DNA of 64,000 nt from Propionibacteriaceae bacterium UBA7704. GTDB lineage: Bacteria > Actinomycetota > Actinomycetes > Propionibacteriales > Propionibacteriaceae. Below are positions 51,438 through 61,383 of the stretch, in pieces. The stretch spans positions 289,425 to 353,424 of the forward strand of contig DLGC01000002.1 of NCBI GenBank assembly GCA_002482525.1, written 5' to 3'. The notes under the pieces are model-generated. The model saw only the letters and a program-made list of their open reading frames with translations. It did no database searches and was not told where the DNA came from. Numbering within the stretch: position 1 is the first letter of the stretch; every line of letters begins with the position of its first letter. The position numbers and the translations under genes are program-made.

Positions 51438-52375
51438 TGCGCCACCTGCTCAGCTGCGCCGACCTGGATCTCACCTCGGCCACCGCGATTCTCGATCTGG
51501 CCGAGGAGATGCAGCAGGTGCAATCGCGTCCGGTGAAGAAGCTCCCCGCGCTGCGCGGGCGCACCATCGTCAACATCTTCTTCGAGGACTCCACCCGCAC
51601 CCGCACCAGTTTCGAGATCGCCGGCAAATGGCTCTCGGCCGACACCATCAACGTCTCGGCCAAAGGCTCCTCGGTCTCCAAGGGCGAATCGCTGCGCGAC
51701 ACCATGCTCACCCTCGACGCCATGGGCGTGGACGCCTTCGTGATCCGGCACTCCTCCTCCGGTGCGGCCGCCCAGGTCGCCAGCTGGGTCCGCGCCCAGG
51801 TCGTCAACGCCGGCGACGGCCAGCACGAGCATCCCACCCAAGCCCTGCTGGACGCCTACACCATGCGCCAGCACTTCCGCCGCATCGGCGCTGAAGGCTT
51901 CGCCGGCAAACGCATCGCCATCGTCGGTGACCTGCTGCATTCTCGGGTGGTGCGCTCCAACGTGCTGTTGCAGCGCATCCTGGGCGGCGAGGTGGTCCTC
52001 GTCGCTCCCCCGACGCTGTTGCCCACAGGGGTGGAGAGTTGGGGCTGCGAAGTCAGCAACAGCTTGGACGCCGTGCTCGACAGTTGCGACATTGTGATGA
52101 TGCTGCGGGTGCAGCGCGAGCGCATGGCCGGCGGCTTCTTCCCCACCGAGCGCGAATACACCGAAACCTACGGGCTCACCCCCGAACGCCTCGCGGCCAT
52201 GAAGCCCACCGCAGCGATCTGCCACCCCGGGCCCATGAACCGCGGCGTGGAGATCTCCAGCGCGGCCGCCGACGCAGCCAACTCGCTGGTCCTGGAACAA
52301 GTGGCCGCCGGGGTGGCCATTCGCATGAGCGTGCTGTACCACCTGTTGGGATCTGACGAAGGAGCGATGCACTGA
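51437..52375 (+). CDS. pyrB: Aspartate carbamoyltransferase catalytic subunit
   Basis: 312 aa. The carbamoyl-phosphate-binding motif is FFEDSTRTRTSFE; other conserved segments are SAKGSSVSKGESLRDT, VVNAGDGQHEHPTQALLD and a C-terminal PTAAICHPGPMNRG. It condenses carbamoyl phosphate with aspartate in pyrimidine synthesis. It is translationally coupled to pyrR upstream and pyrC downstream (one-nucleotide TGATG overlaps on both sides). Confidence 0.97.
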   Translation: MRHLLSCADLDLTSATAILDLAEEMQQVQSRPVKKLPALRGRTIVNIFFEDSTRTRTSFEIAGKWLSADTINVSAKGSSVSKGESLRDTMLTLDAMGVDAFVIRHSSSGAAAQVASWVRAQVVNAGDGQHEHPTQALLDAYTMRQHFRRIGAEGFAGKRIAIVGDLLHSRVVRSNVLLQRILGGEVVLVAPPTLLPTGVESWGCEVSNSLDAVLDSCDIVMMLRVQRERMAGGFFPTEREYTETYGLTPERLAAMKPTAAICHPGPMNRGVEISSAAADAANSLVLEQVAAGVAIRMSVLYHLLGSDEGAMH

Positions 52376-53670
52376 TGACCACGGCGACCACCACGGCTGG
52401 CAACCTGCTGATTACCGGAGCGCAACTCGCCGACGGCACCACTACTGACCTCTACGTCACCGAGGCCGGCACGCTGGCCGATCCAGCCGACACACCCGCC
52501 GGCGTCCAGCGCTTCGACGCCGCCGGCCTGCTCGCCCTACCCGGCCTGGTTGATCTGCACACCCATCTGCGCCAGCCCGGACGCGAGGACGCCGAAACCG
52601 TCGAATCCGGCACCGCCGCCGCCGCACGGGGTGGTTTCACCTGTGTCCATGCCATGGCCAACCTGACCCCGGTCACCGACACCGCCGAGGCCGCCGAATA
52701 TGTCCAGTCCCTGGGCGAGCGCGACGGCCACTGTGAGGTGCGCGTCATCGGCGCCGTCACCAAAGGGCTGGCCAGTGAAGAACTCGCCGAGCTAGGGCGA
52801 ATGGCCGATTCCGCCGCGGGCGTGCGCGTGTTCTCCGATGACGGCAAATGCGTCTCGGATTCGCTGCTGATGCGCCGGGCGCTGACCTACATCAAGACCT
52901 TCAACGGCGTCATCGCCCAGCATTCCCAAGACACCCGGCTGGCCGGCGCCAGCGCCTGCTGCCACGAATCGGAATGGTCGGCCCAACTAGGGCTGCCCGG
53001 CTGGCCCGCCCAGGCCGAGAGCATCATCATCGCCCGCGACGTACAACTCGCCGAGCTGACCGACTCCCGCATTCACGTCTGCCACGTCTCCACCGCGGAA
53101 GGCGTCGAGGTCGTGCGCTGGGCCAAGAAGCGTGGCATCAAGGTCACCGCCGAGGTCACTCCGCATCACCTGCTGCTCGACACCCCGCTGGTCGCCGGCT
53201 ACGACACCACCTTCAAGGTGAACCCGCCGTTGCGCACCAATGAGCATCTCGAGGCCGTCCGCGAAGCCCTGGCCGACGGCACCATCGACATCGTGGGCAC
53301 CGATCACGCCCCGCATGCCCGGCAGGACAAGGACCACCCCTTCGACGTGGCACTGCCCGGCATGATCGGCCTGGAACAAGCGCTCAGCGTGGTCATGGAA
53401 GTCATGGTCAACACCGGACGCATGGACTGGCCCACCCTGGTGCAGCGCATGTCGGTCAAGCCTTCCGAGATCGGCCAGGTGGCCACCCAGGGCCGTCCGC
53501 TGCGCCCCGGCGAACCAGCCAATCTGGTGCTCGTCGATGCGAATGCCCGGGCTGTGGTGGATGCCGAGGCATCGCGCTCCCGAGGCCGCAACAACCCCTA
53601 CCACGGACGCGAGTTGCCCGATCCGGTTGTGGCCACGCTGTGGCGAGGCGCGGTCACCTACCAGCGCTGA
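52375..53670 (+). CDS. pyrC: Dihydroorotase
   Basis: 431 aa class I dihydroorotase. The metal-binding motif is DLHTHLRQPGRED, followed by further His ligands in IHVCHVSTAEG and VTPHHLLLD, and Asp in IVGTDHAPHAR. It cyclises N-carbamoyl-aspartate. It is the last gene of the pyrimidine cluster in this window; carAB, pyrD, pyrF and pyrE are not present downstream, so the operon ends here or the rest is elsewhere. Confidence 0.97.
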   Translation: MTTATTTAGNLLITGAQLADGTTTDLYVTEAGTLADPADTPAGVQRFDAAGLLALPGLVDLHTHLRQPGREDAETVESGTAAAARGGFTCVHAMANLTPVTDTAEAAEYVQSLGERDGHCEVRVIGAVTKGLASEELAELGRMADSAAGVRVFSDDGKCVSDSLLMRRALTYIKTFNGVIAQHSQDTRLAGASACCHESEWSAQLGLPGWPAQAESIIIARDVQLAELTDSRIHVCHVSTAEGVEVVRWAKKRGIKVTAEVTPHHLLLDTPLVAGYDTTFKVNPPLRTNEHLEAVREALADGTIDIVGTDHAPHARQDKDHPFDVALPGMIGLEQALSVVMEVMVNTGRMDWPTLVQRMSVKPSEIGQVATQGRPLRPGEPANLVLVDANARAVVDAEASRSRGRNNPYHGRELPDPVVATLWRGAVTYQR

Positions 53671-54007
53671 AGAGTCACCGCTGCAAAGCACCACTGCTGA
53701 TTCATCGCTGCTGAGTCATCGCTGCACAGGCATCGCCGCAGAGTCACCGCTGCTGAGTCACCGCTGAGTCACCGCTGCAAAGCACCACCGCGACTGCCGC
53801 ATATTGCCGGCAGCTCTGCTCGGAGGTGTGTCAGCCCAACCGCAGCACATCGACGAAAGCTGCCCGAATTTGACTGCACATTAAAGCGCACTTCGTTAAT
53901 TTTCAAGCACTTTTGTACTCAGTCTCGCGCAAACTTGACCAATTGCGACATAGTTGACAACCGCGGCTATGCTCACCGGAGTCCATTGGTTCGCGAGAGG
54001 CCTCACT
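53671..54007. other. Intergenic region with degenerate GAGTCACCGCTGC repeats
   Basis: About 340 bp. 53672-53793 contains six to seven degenerate, loosely spaced copies of GAGTCAYCGCTGC with two AAAGCACCACYGC units. The remaining ~200 bp are AT-richer and should hold the lacI-type gene promoter (a TTGCGA/TATGCT pair with an 18-bp spacer at 53944-53973 is possible). No gene is seen. Confidence 0.6.
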
Positions 54008-55006
54008 ATGGCTCCACCCCAACGCGCCAACGTGAAAGACGTCGCAGCACGCGCGGGCGTTTCCGTCGGCACAGTTTCCAACGTACTCAACCGACCTGAC
54101 GTGGTCAGCAAGGCGACCTTGAACAAAGTCAAGGCGGCAATGTCCGAACTCAACTTCCATAGAAATGCTTCCGCCCGACACCTGCGCGCCGGCATTTCCA
54201 GCACCGTAGGGGTCGTTGTTCAAGACATCAGAAATCCGTTCTACACCGAGCTCGCCCGCGGCATCGAGGACCGCCTCACCGAAGACGACCAGAGCCTGAT
54301 CATCTGCAGTTCCGATTCCGATCCGCTCCGTGAAGCCCGCTGCCTGCGAATGCTGGCCGAGCAGGGCGTGCGCGGGGTGTTGATCACACCCACGTCGGTG
54401 GGCACCCAGAACCTCAACGGTCTCGCCGGCATGGGTATCTCGTGGGTCCTGATGGACACCGAACTACCCGGGCAGCCGTGCGTAAGCGTCGACAATGTGC
54501 TGGGCGGCTACCAGGCAGTCGCTCATCTACTGGGGCGCGGTCATCGCCGGATCGGAGTCATCGCCGGCATCAAGGGCCTCCAGACCAGCGACCAGCGCTG
54601 CGAAGGCGCAGTGAAGGCCGTCGTCGAAGCCGGGCTGGATCCGACGAAGGTGTTGCAGATCACCCAACTGAACGAGCACAACGCCAACGCCGGCCAGGCC
54701 GCCACCCGAGAGCTTCTCGATGCTGCGAATCCGCCCACCGCGATCTTCACCATCAACGACATTGTTGCCCTCGGCGTCCTGCGCGAGGCCCGTGCCCGCG
54801 GCATCGACGTGCCACAACAACTCGCCGTCGTCGGCTACGACGACATCTTCCTGGCCCAAGAACTGATGGTTCCGCTGAGCTCGGTGCGCCAGCCCATGTG
54901 GGGCCTGGGTTGGGCGGCGGCAGACATGCTGCTCGACGACACCGACCATCCGCCGTTCACGCCCGATCTCATCGTGCGCGCCTCCTCGGACCACCAACGG
55001 TCCTAG
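54008..55006 (+). CDS. LacI-family transcriptional regulator
   Basis: 332 aa. The N-terminal LacI HTH and hinge are NVKDVAARAGVSVGTVSNVL and NASARHLRAG. The periplasmic-binding-like effector domain follows (VGVVVQDIRNPFYTELARGI, VDNVLGGYQAVAHLLGRGHR, AVVGYDDIFLAQ). No sugar genes flank it: the preceding gene is pyrC and the next gene is convergent, so its targets are elsewhere or it controls only itself. The ATG at 54008 matches the family N-terminus. Confidence 0.93.
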   Translation: MAPPQRANVKDVAARAGVSVGTVSNVLNRPDVVSKATLNKVKAAMSELNFHRNASARHLRAGISSTVGVVVQDIRNPFYTELARGIEDRLTEDDQSLIICSSDSDPLREARCLRMLAEQGVRGVLITPTSVGTQNLNGLAGMGISWVLMDTELPGQPCVSVDNVLGGYQAVAHLLGRGHRRIGVIAGIKGLQTSDQRCEGAVKAVVEAGLDPTKVLQITQLNEHNANAGQAATRELLDAANPPTAIFTINDIVALGVLREARARGIDVPQQLAVVGYDDIFLAQELMVPLSSVRQPMWGLGWAAADMLLDDTDHPPFTPDLIVRASSDHQRS

Positions 55007-55013
55007 CCGCGGG

Positions 55014-55874
55014 CTAGTACGCCTCAGCAGGCCACAACTGCGCGCCGTGCAGCATGAGTTCCGGTAGCGGCACCGGACGCCCGGTCAGGTCACCACTGAC
55101 CACCACGGTGCGCGTCCGCACCAGCACCCGGCCATCCTGTGGATCAACAACCTCCGCAACCGTCGTCATCGAGGTGCGTCCCACTCGCCCGACGGCCGTG
55201 CGCACCCGGTAGGGCTGTGGACGCAGCAGAATCTGCCCGATGTAGTCGACATCCTGACGGGCGACCATCCAGATGATGCCTGCCTCGGCAGCGGCCTCCA
55301 TCCGGTGCGGGCCATCCTCGTCGGGATTCATCCGAACCCGAGCCTCAGCCACATAGTCGAAGACCCGCACATTGTTGACGTGGCCGTAGGCGTCCACATC
55401 GGACCAACGCACATGGAAATCGTGCTCGTGGGCCTGCTCACCGACCCACCACCGGCCCAACGACGGCAGCGGCTCCAGCTCAACCGACTGGCCGGCGAAC
55501 CAGGCCCGTTCGGCCCCAGTCATCCGCCGCACCCGATTGGCGCGGTAGTCGAACAAGCACAGCACCGACCGGCCCCGCGCACACTCGCGACCGTCCTGAG
55601 TCAGCGAGTAGGCCAACTGAAAGCGGGCCGCGCCCACCGGGCCGACCGCCACCTCGATGCGCACCGGGTCGGTGCTGAACCCGATCGGACCGAGGTATTC
55701 CACCTGGTGGGAGACCACCATGGTCGATTCGCCCAGCAGATGAGCATTGCTTCCCGACTGCAGCCACTGCACCCGGGCTTCCTGCAAATAGTCGGCGACC
55801 AGCGCATTGTTGACGTGGCCTTGAGCGTCCAAGTCGACCCAGCGCAGATCGACCTCACTGATGAACCCGCTCAC
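55014..55874 (-). CDS. Double-hotdog acyl-CoA thioesterase
   Basis: 286 aa made of two 4HBT hotdog domains. Each repeats the same core: VRWSDVDAYGHVNNVRVFDY in the second and LRWVDLDAQGHVNNALVADY in the first, with the catalytic Asp/His residues retained in both. The ATG overlaps the end of the acyl-CoA ligase gene by 4 nt, so ligase and thioesterase are made together and may balance acyl-CoA and free fatty acid. The specific chain length is unknown. Confidence 0.9.
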   Translation of the reverse strand: MSGFISEVDLRWVDLDAQGHVNNALVADYLQEARVQWLQSGSNAHLLGESTMVVSHQVEYLGPIGFSTDPVRIEVAVGPVGAARFQLAYSLTQDGRECARGRSVLCLFDYRANRVRRMTGAERAWFAGQSVELEPLPSLGRWWVGEQAHEHDFHVRWSDVDAYGHVNNVRVFDYVAEARVRMNPDEDGPHRMEAAAEAGIIWMVARQDVDYIGQILLRPQPYRVRTAVGRVGRTSMTTVAEVVDPQDGRVLVRTRTVVVSGDLTGRPVPLPELMLHGAQLWPAEAY

Positions 55875-57706
55875 TCAACCACCGGATCATCGTCGTAGAG
55901 GGTGTCGACGATGTCGGCGTAACGCTCAGCGATCACTTTGCGGCGAATCTTCATATTCGGCGTCACGCCGCCGTCATCCACGCTGAACTCCACCGGTAGT
56001 ACCGCAAACCGTTTCACGGTTTCCCAACGTTCCAATTTGGCGTTCGCCGAATCCATGAATCGTTGCAGCGTCTGGCGCAATTCGGGACGCTGCGTCAGCT
56101 CCTCATAGGACAACTCCGCCAGCCCCTTGCGCGCCGCCCATTTGGCCAGATTGTCGCGGTCCATCGTGAGCAGCGCCGAAATGTACTTGCGCCCATCCCC
56201 GACCGCCACCACCTGCGACACGTACGGAATTGTGGCCGCAATCACCGTCTCGACCTTCACCGGCGCGACGTATTTGCCCCCGGAGGTCTTCATCAGGTCT
56301 TTCTTGCGGTCGGTGATCGACAGATAGCCATCGGCATCCAACTCGCCGATGTCACCGGTGTGGAACCAGCCGTCGATGATCACCTCTGCGGTTCGCTCGG
56401 GGTCGTTGTGGTAGCCGCGCATCACACCGGGGCCTTTGATCAGCACCTCGCCATCCTCGGCGATCTTGATCTGCGTACCGGGCAGGCCCGGGCCGACCGT
56501 CCCGAAGCGCGGCTTCTGCGGCACATTGAAGCAACTGATGGCACTGGTCTCGGTCATGCCGTAGCCCTCCACCAGCAGCAGGCCTGCAGAGTAGAACCAG
56601 GCCTGCACCTGGGCGCTCATCTTGGCCGAGCCGGAAATGAAGAACTCAACATTGCCGCCCATGCGGGCTTTCAGCTTGCTGAACACCAGCTTGTCGGCCA
56701 ACGCATAGGAGGCGCGCATCCGAGCCGGCATGGCCTGCCCCTGCAGCCGGTACTCGCGGGATTCCCGTCCGACGGTGAACGCCCAGCGGGCGATGCGACC
56801 CCGAATTCCGCCCCGAGGCGAGGAGAGCATCACCGCTGCACGGACCTTTTCGAAGATTCGCGGCGCACCACACATGAACTCCGGACGCACCTCCCCCAGG
56901 CCGGCCACGATCTTGTCCACCCGCCCGTCGACGGCCGAGCTGAACCCGATTGCCAATTGGGCTGCGATCAGGGCTTTACCGAACACATGCGACAGCGGCA
57001 GCCACAGGTACTGCACGTAGCTGGAATCGATGATGTCCATGTCGCGCAGCGTGACGCCCTCGTACACCCAACAGCTATGCAGCAGTTCGACGCCCTTGGC
57101 GCGCCCGGTGGTGCCCGAGGTGTAGATCAGGGTCGCCAACTGGTCGGGGGTGGTGGCTGCGATCGCCACATCGACCACGTCCGGCTCGGCGGCCAGCTTC
57201 GCCTCACCCAGGGCTACCAACTGCGCCCAGGAAAGCACGCGATCACCGTCGCCCTCGCCATCCATCAGGATCACGGTGCGCACGCCGTCGGCCACCTGTG
57301 GGGCGGCGTCCAACTTGGCCTGCTGCTCGGGATTCTCCGCGACCAGGATCACCGATCCCGAGTGCGCCACGATGTACTCGAAGTCTTCGCCAACAGTGTT
57401 GGGGTAGATCGTGGTGGTCGCCCCGCCGGCGCAGTTGATGGCCAGGTCCATCAGCACCCATTCGATCCGGGTACTGGCGACGATGGTCACCCTCTCCTCG
57501 GCGCTCAGCCCCAAGGCGAGCAGACCGGCAGCGATCACGTCGACGCGTTGTCGGGTTTGTGCCCAGTCCATCGACACCCAGTTCTCACTGGCATCGCGGT
57601 AGCGGTAGGCCTCGCTGGCCGGCGTCGTCGCCACCCGCCACCGCAGCATTGCCCCGACATTGGAGAAATCGCTCGATTGGTCCATCACGATCTGACCTTC
57701 ACTCAT
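55871..57706 (-). CDS. Long-chain fatty-acid-CoA ligase (AMP-forming)
   Basis: 611 aa ANL-superfamily enzyme. The AMP/ATP-binding motif is LIYTSGTTGRAKGVELLH; further motifs are YGMTETSAISCFN, GWFHTGDIGELDADGYLSITDRKKD (split) and the C-terminal PNMKIRRK with a likely catalytic Lys. It is the FadD15-like, bacterial long-chain type. The track start lies 200 bp from the divergent MarR gene. It is first in an operon with the hotdog thioesterase. Confidence 0.95.
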   Translation of the reverse strand: MSEGQIVMDQSSDFSNVGAMLRWRVATTPASEAYRYRDASENWVSMDWAQTRQRVDVIAAGLLALGLSAEERVTIVASTRIEWVLMDLAINCAGGATTTIYPNTVGEDFEYIVAHSGSVILVAENPEQQAKLDAAPQVADGVRTVILMDGEGDGDRVLSWAQLVALGEAKLAAEPDVVDVAIAATTPDQLATLIYTSGTTGRAKGVELLHSCWVYEGVTLRDMDIIDSSYVQYLWLPLSHVFGKALIAAQLAIGFSSAVDGRVDKIVAGLGEVRPEFMCGAPRIFEKVRAAVMLSSPRGGIRGRIARWAFTVGRESREYRLQGQAMPARMRASYALADKLVFSKLKARMGGNVEFFISGSAKMSAQVQAWFYSAGLLLVEGYGMTETSAISCFNVPQKPRFGTVGPGLPGTQIKIAEDGEVLIKGPGVMRGYHNDPERTAEVIIDGWFHTGDIGELDADGYLSITDRKKDLMKTSGGKYVAPVKVETVIAATIPYVSQVVAVGDGRKYISALLTMDRDNLAKWAARKGLAELSYEELTQRPELRQTLQRFMDSANAKLERWETVKRFAVLPVEFSVDDGGVTPNMKIRRKVIAERYADIVDTLYDDDPVVE

Positions 57707-57906
57707 GTGCGCTGCACTCCCTGGCTCGACCTACCCTGGCCGCGTTCGGATTCTAGGGGTACCGGCAGCCTAGAGCCTCGCGCCACGGCAGCGCACTGAG
57801 GACTTTTCCGCCCACCCCAGACTCCGAATCGATGCCGGATGCGGCACGCAGCAGCCAACGGCCCACATATTTCGTTGAATGAGAAACTTCGCCGTAGAAT
57901 CCAGCC

Positions 57907-58365
57907 ATGGGGAATTCTGCGGGGCAGCCGCGCTGGTTGGATGACGAACAACAACGAATCTGGCGCCTCTACCTTGCTGGAAACCACCGGATCTTCACCG
58001 AGATGGAGACCGGACTTCGGGCCTTCAACCTCGATTTGGGTGAATACGAGATTCTGGTGAATCTCTCCGAGAGTCCCGACCGCAGCCTGCGAATGTCCGA
58101 CTTGGCCAGCCGGGTGCGGCAGTCACGCTCCCGCCTCACGCACACCGTGGGCCGGATGGAGTCCAAGGGCCTGCTGGAACGCGTCCCCTGCGACACCGAC
58201 GGACGCGGGGTGCGCGCCATCCTGACCGAGGCCGGCTACGCACTTCTGGTCGAGGCAGCACCCCACCATGTGGAATCGGTGCGGCTGGCGCTGGTCGATG
58301 CCGTGCATCCCGACGACTACGTCGCCCTGGGCCGAGTCATGCAGGCCGTGGTCGATCGCACGTGA
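57907..58365 (+). CDS. MarR-family transcriptional regulator
   Basis: 152 aa winged-helix regulator. The recognition region is SLRMSDLASRVRQSRSRLTH with the wing MESKGLLERVPCDTDGRGVRAILTEAG. Its stop codon overlaps the GTG start of the FAD-linked dehydrogenase by 4 nt (GTGA), so it may control that gene. The intergenic region to the divergent acyl-CoA ligase is 200 bp and may hold its operator, though I see no clear palindrome. Confidence 0.92.
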   Translation: MGNSAGQPRWLDDEQQRIWRLYLAGNHRIFTEMETGLRAFNLDLGEYEILVNLSESPDRSLRMSDLASRVRQSRSRLTHTVGRMESKGLLERVPCDTDGRGVRAILTEAGYALLVEAAPHHVESVRLALVDAVHPDDYVALGRVMQAVVDRT

Positions 58366-61151
58366 ACACCGCGACCGGTCTGCAGGCCCTGCGCAACGCC
58401 GGGTTCAGACTGGACGCCGACAGCGGCACCCTGGCGCGTTACAGCTCGGATGCCTCCCTGAACCGGGTCGTGCCCGCGGCAGTGGCCCGTCCGGATTCCG
58501 TAGCCGAGCTCAGCGCCCTGGTCGATGCCGCCCGCGAGGCCCAGGTGGCGGTGACCAGTCGTGGCGCGGGCACCTCGATCGCCGGAAATGCCGTCGGCGA
58601 AGGCCTGGTCATCGACTGCCGCAATCTCACCAGCATCGCCCACCTGGATCCCCGACACGGTGCTGCCATCGTCGAACCGGGCGTCGTGCCAGCCGTCCTC
58701 ACTGCCGCCGCAGCCCCGCACCGGCTCCGCTTCGGACCCGACCCGTCCACCGTGGACCGCTGCACCATCGGCGGCATGATCGGCAACAACGCCTGCGGTG
58801 CGCGCGCCCTGGGCTACGGGCGTACCGCCGACAATCTACTTGGGGTCAGCGCCATCACCGGCACCGGGGAACGACTGACGGTAGCCGCCCGAACCGAGGC
58901 CGACGCCATCGCCGCCTCCCCCACTCTGAGCGCCCTGCACCGGCTGGTGGAGGCTCATCTCGGCGTCATCCGCACCGAGTTCGGACGATTCTCCCGCCAG
59001 GTCTCCGGCTACGGCCTGGAACACCTGCTGCCCGAGAACGACTTCAATGTCGCCGCCTTCTTGGCCGGCTCGGAGGGCACTCTTGCGGTGGTCACCGGCG
59101 CCCGGGTACGGCTCGTCGCCGAACCGGCCCACACCGTGCTGGTCGCCCTCGGCTACCCCGACATGGTGGCTGCCGCTGCGGCCATGCCGCAGGTGTTGGC
59201 CTTCTCGCCCACCGCCGCCGAGGGGCTGGATCGGCGCATCATCGACGTGATCGGCCGTCGCCACGGCAGTTCCGCGGTGCCGCGACTCCCCGCTGGTGGC
59301 GGTTGGCTGCTGGTCGAGTTGGCCGATGATGACCCCGAGCACTTGGCCCGGCGCGCCCAGGAGTTGGTGTCCAGTGCGGGCTGCCTGTCCGGCGAGGTCG
59401 TCAAGGATCCCGTCCGCACCAGGCGGCTATGGCAGATCCGCGCCGACGGGGCTGGACTTGCCGCGATCGGTTTGGCCAAGCCGGCCCATTCCGGCTGGGA
59501 GGACACCGCCGTCCCGCCGTCGGAGTTGGCCGGCTACCTGCGCGAACTCGAAGCACTGATCGCGAGCCACGGCCTGCAGGGACTGCCGTATGGACATTTC
59601 GGTGAGGGCTGTGTGCATGTGCGCATCGATTTCGAGCTGTCCAGCCCGAGCGGGGTGGCCGGGTACCGCGATTTCGTGGAGCAGGCTGCCGACCTGGTGG
59701 TGGCCCATGGTGGCTCGATCTCCGGAGAGCACGGCGATGGCCGGGCACGCTCCGAACTGCTTTCCCGCATGTACTCTCCCGCGGCATTGGCACTGTTCGC
59801 CGAAGTCAAGCACATCTTCGACCCCAACAATCTGCTCAATCCCGGCGTCCTGGTCGATCCACGTCCGCTGGACGCCGACCTGCGCCTGGCGTTCCCCCTG
59901 AACACCTCGCTGCGCGGACTCGGTGCCGACTTCGCCGCGAAGGTGCATCGCTGCACCGGGGTGGCCGCCTGCCTGACCAGTGCCGGCGTGATGTGCCCGT
60001 CGTATCAAGCCACCGGCCAGGAACAGGACTCCACCCGGGGTCGGGCTCGGATCCTGCAGGAGTTGACCAACGGCACCCTGATCGGCGATTGGGGCGATGC
60101 TGCGGTCAGCGAGGCTTTGGAGCTGTGTCTGTCATGCAAGGCCTGCTCGTCGGAGTGCCCCACCGGCACTGATATCGCCGCAGCGAAATCCCGCGTCCTC
60201 GACGAGCGCTATCGAGGTCGGCTGCGGCCACGGTCGCATTACAGCTTGGGACGCCTCCCCGGCTGGGCACGGCTGGTCACCTCGTTTCCGGGGCTGCCCG
60301 GTTTGGCCAACGCGATTCTGGCGGCGCCAGGGTTGGGCCGGCTAGGCAAGGCGTTGGCTGGAGTCGATGCTCGGCGCAGTCTGCCGCGGTTCTCGGCCCG
60401 TCCCGCGCATCGACGTCGGGTCGGCCCGGCCACCGGCCGTCCGGTGGTGGTGTGGATCGATCCGTTCACCGATTGCCTGGACGCCGGGCGACTGGACGCG
60501 CTGCTGAAGGTGCTGGCTGAAGCCGGGTATGCCCCCCGGGTGTTGCGGCGCCATCTGGATTCGGGGGTTTCGTTGATCACGACCGGTCAACGCGACCGCG
60601 CGGCGCGGGTGTTGCGTGCCGCATTGGACGTGCTGCAGCCGATCGCCGCCCAGGGAATGCCCATCGTCGGCATGGAGCCATCAAGCTTGGCGGTGTGGCG
60701 CAGCGATGCCGCCGAGTTGCTCGACGATCCGCGCCTGGCGGAGGTTTCGAGCGCGGTGCGTACCCTGGCCGAGGTGCTTACCGATGCCGACCAGTGGACT
60801 CCACCGCAGCTGACGGGGCTCACCGTGGTCGCCCAACCGCATTGTCATCAGCGCGCAGTGCTGGGCTGGCAGGCCGATGCCGCGCTGTTGGCGCGAACCG
60901 GAGCCACCATCATCACCGTGGACGGTTGCTGCGGCATGGCCGGGAACTTCGGGGTGGAGTTGGGCCACTACGACGTGTCGCGGGCCGTGGCCGACCACGA
61001 CCTACTCCCGGCCATCGACGCTGCCGGCCCCGATGCCGTGCTGTTGGCCGACGGGTTCTCCTGCCGCTACCAGGTGCAGGATCTGATCGGGCGCCGTGCG
61101 GTGACCCTGGCGGAGCTGCTGACTGGCGCAGCTACCCCACCAGTGCAGTGA
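58362..61151 (+). CDS. FAD-linked dehydrogenase with C-terminal Fe-S domain (GlcD/Dld-type)
   Basis: 929 aa. The N-terminal FAD_binding_4 domain (VTSRGAGTSIAGNAVGEG, TIGGMIGNNACGARALGYGR) is followed by the FAD-oxidase C-terminal domain (GEHGDGRARSELL). After residue ~530 come two cysteine clusters, CTGVAACLTSAGVMCPSY and CLSCKACSSECPTG, and a CCG-like segment (DGCCGMAGNFG). This is the layout of D-lactate or D-2-hydroxyacid dehydrogenases that feed electrons to quinones. The exact substrate is open. It is coupled to the MarR gene. Confidence 0.9.
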   Translation: MNTATGLQALRNAGFRLDADSGTLARYSSDASLNRVVPAAVARPDSVAELSALVDAAREAQVAVTSRGAGTSIAGNAVGEGLVIDCRNLTSIAHLDPRHGAAIVEPGVVPAVLTAAAAPHRLRFGPDPSTVDRCTIGGMIGNNACGARALGYGRTADNLLGVSAITGTGERLTVAARTEADAIAASPTLSALHRLVEAHLGVIRTEFGRFSRQVSGYGLEHLLPENDFNVAAFLAGSEGTLAVVTGARVRLVAEPAHTVLVALGYPDMVAAAAAMPQVLAFSPTAAEGLDRRIIDVIGRRHGSSAVPRLPAGGGWLLVELADDDPEHLARRAQELVSSAGCLSGEVVKDPVRTRRLWQIRADGAGLAAIGLAKPAHSGWEDTAVPPSELAGYLRELEALIASHGLQGLPYGHFGEGCVHVRIDFELSSPSGVAGYRDFVEQAADLVVAHGGSISGEHGDGRARSELLSRMYSPAALALFAEVKHIFDPNNLLNPGVLVDPRPLDADLRLAFPLNTSLRGLGADFAAKVHRCTGVAACLTSAGVMCPSYQATGQEQDSTRGRARILQELTNGTLIGDWGDAAVSEALELCLSCKACSSECPTGTDIAAAKSRVLDERYRGRLRPRSHYSLGRLPGWARLVTSFPGLPGLANAILAAPGLGRLGKALAGVDARRSLPRFSARPAHRRRVGPATGRPVVVWIDPFTDCLDAGRLDALLKVLAEAGYAPRVLRRHLDSGVSLITTGQRDRAARVLRAALDVLQPIAAQGMPIVGMEPSSLAVWRSDAAELLDDPRLAEVSSAVRTLAEVLTDADQWTPPQLTGLTVVAQPHCHQRAVLGWQADAALLARTGATIITVDGCCGMAGNFGVELGHYDVSRAVADHDLLPAIDAAGPDAVLLADGFSCRYQVQDLIGRRAVTLAELLTGAATPPVQ

Positions 61152-61383
61152 GCGCCTTCGAGCCCACAGCTCTAGGAATTGCGCCACGACAAGGCATTTT
61201 GGTGAATTTCGGTGACCAATGCGCCCGGCTCGAAATCGAGGCTGCACCGTGGTGCGGCGAATTTTCGCGAGCAACATTCCCGGATTCAATTCCCAATTGA
61301 GGGAAATCCGCTCGGAGTCCTCTCCGGGGCAGTCGCCGATTGCTATGGTCACAGCAGTCGAACCCCATAGAGAGGCTTGGAAA

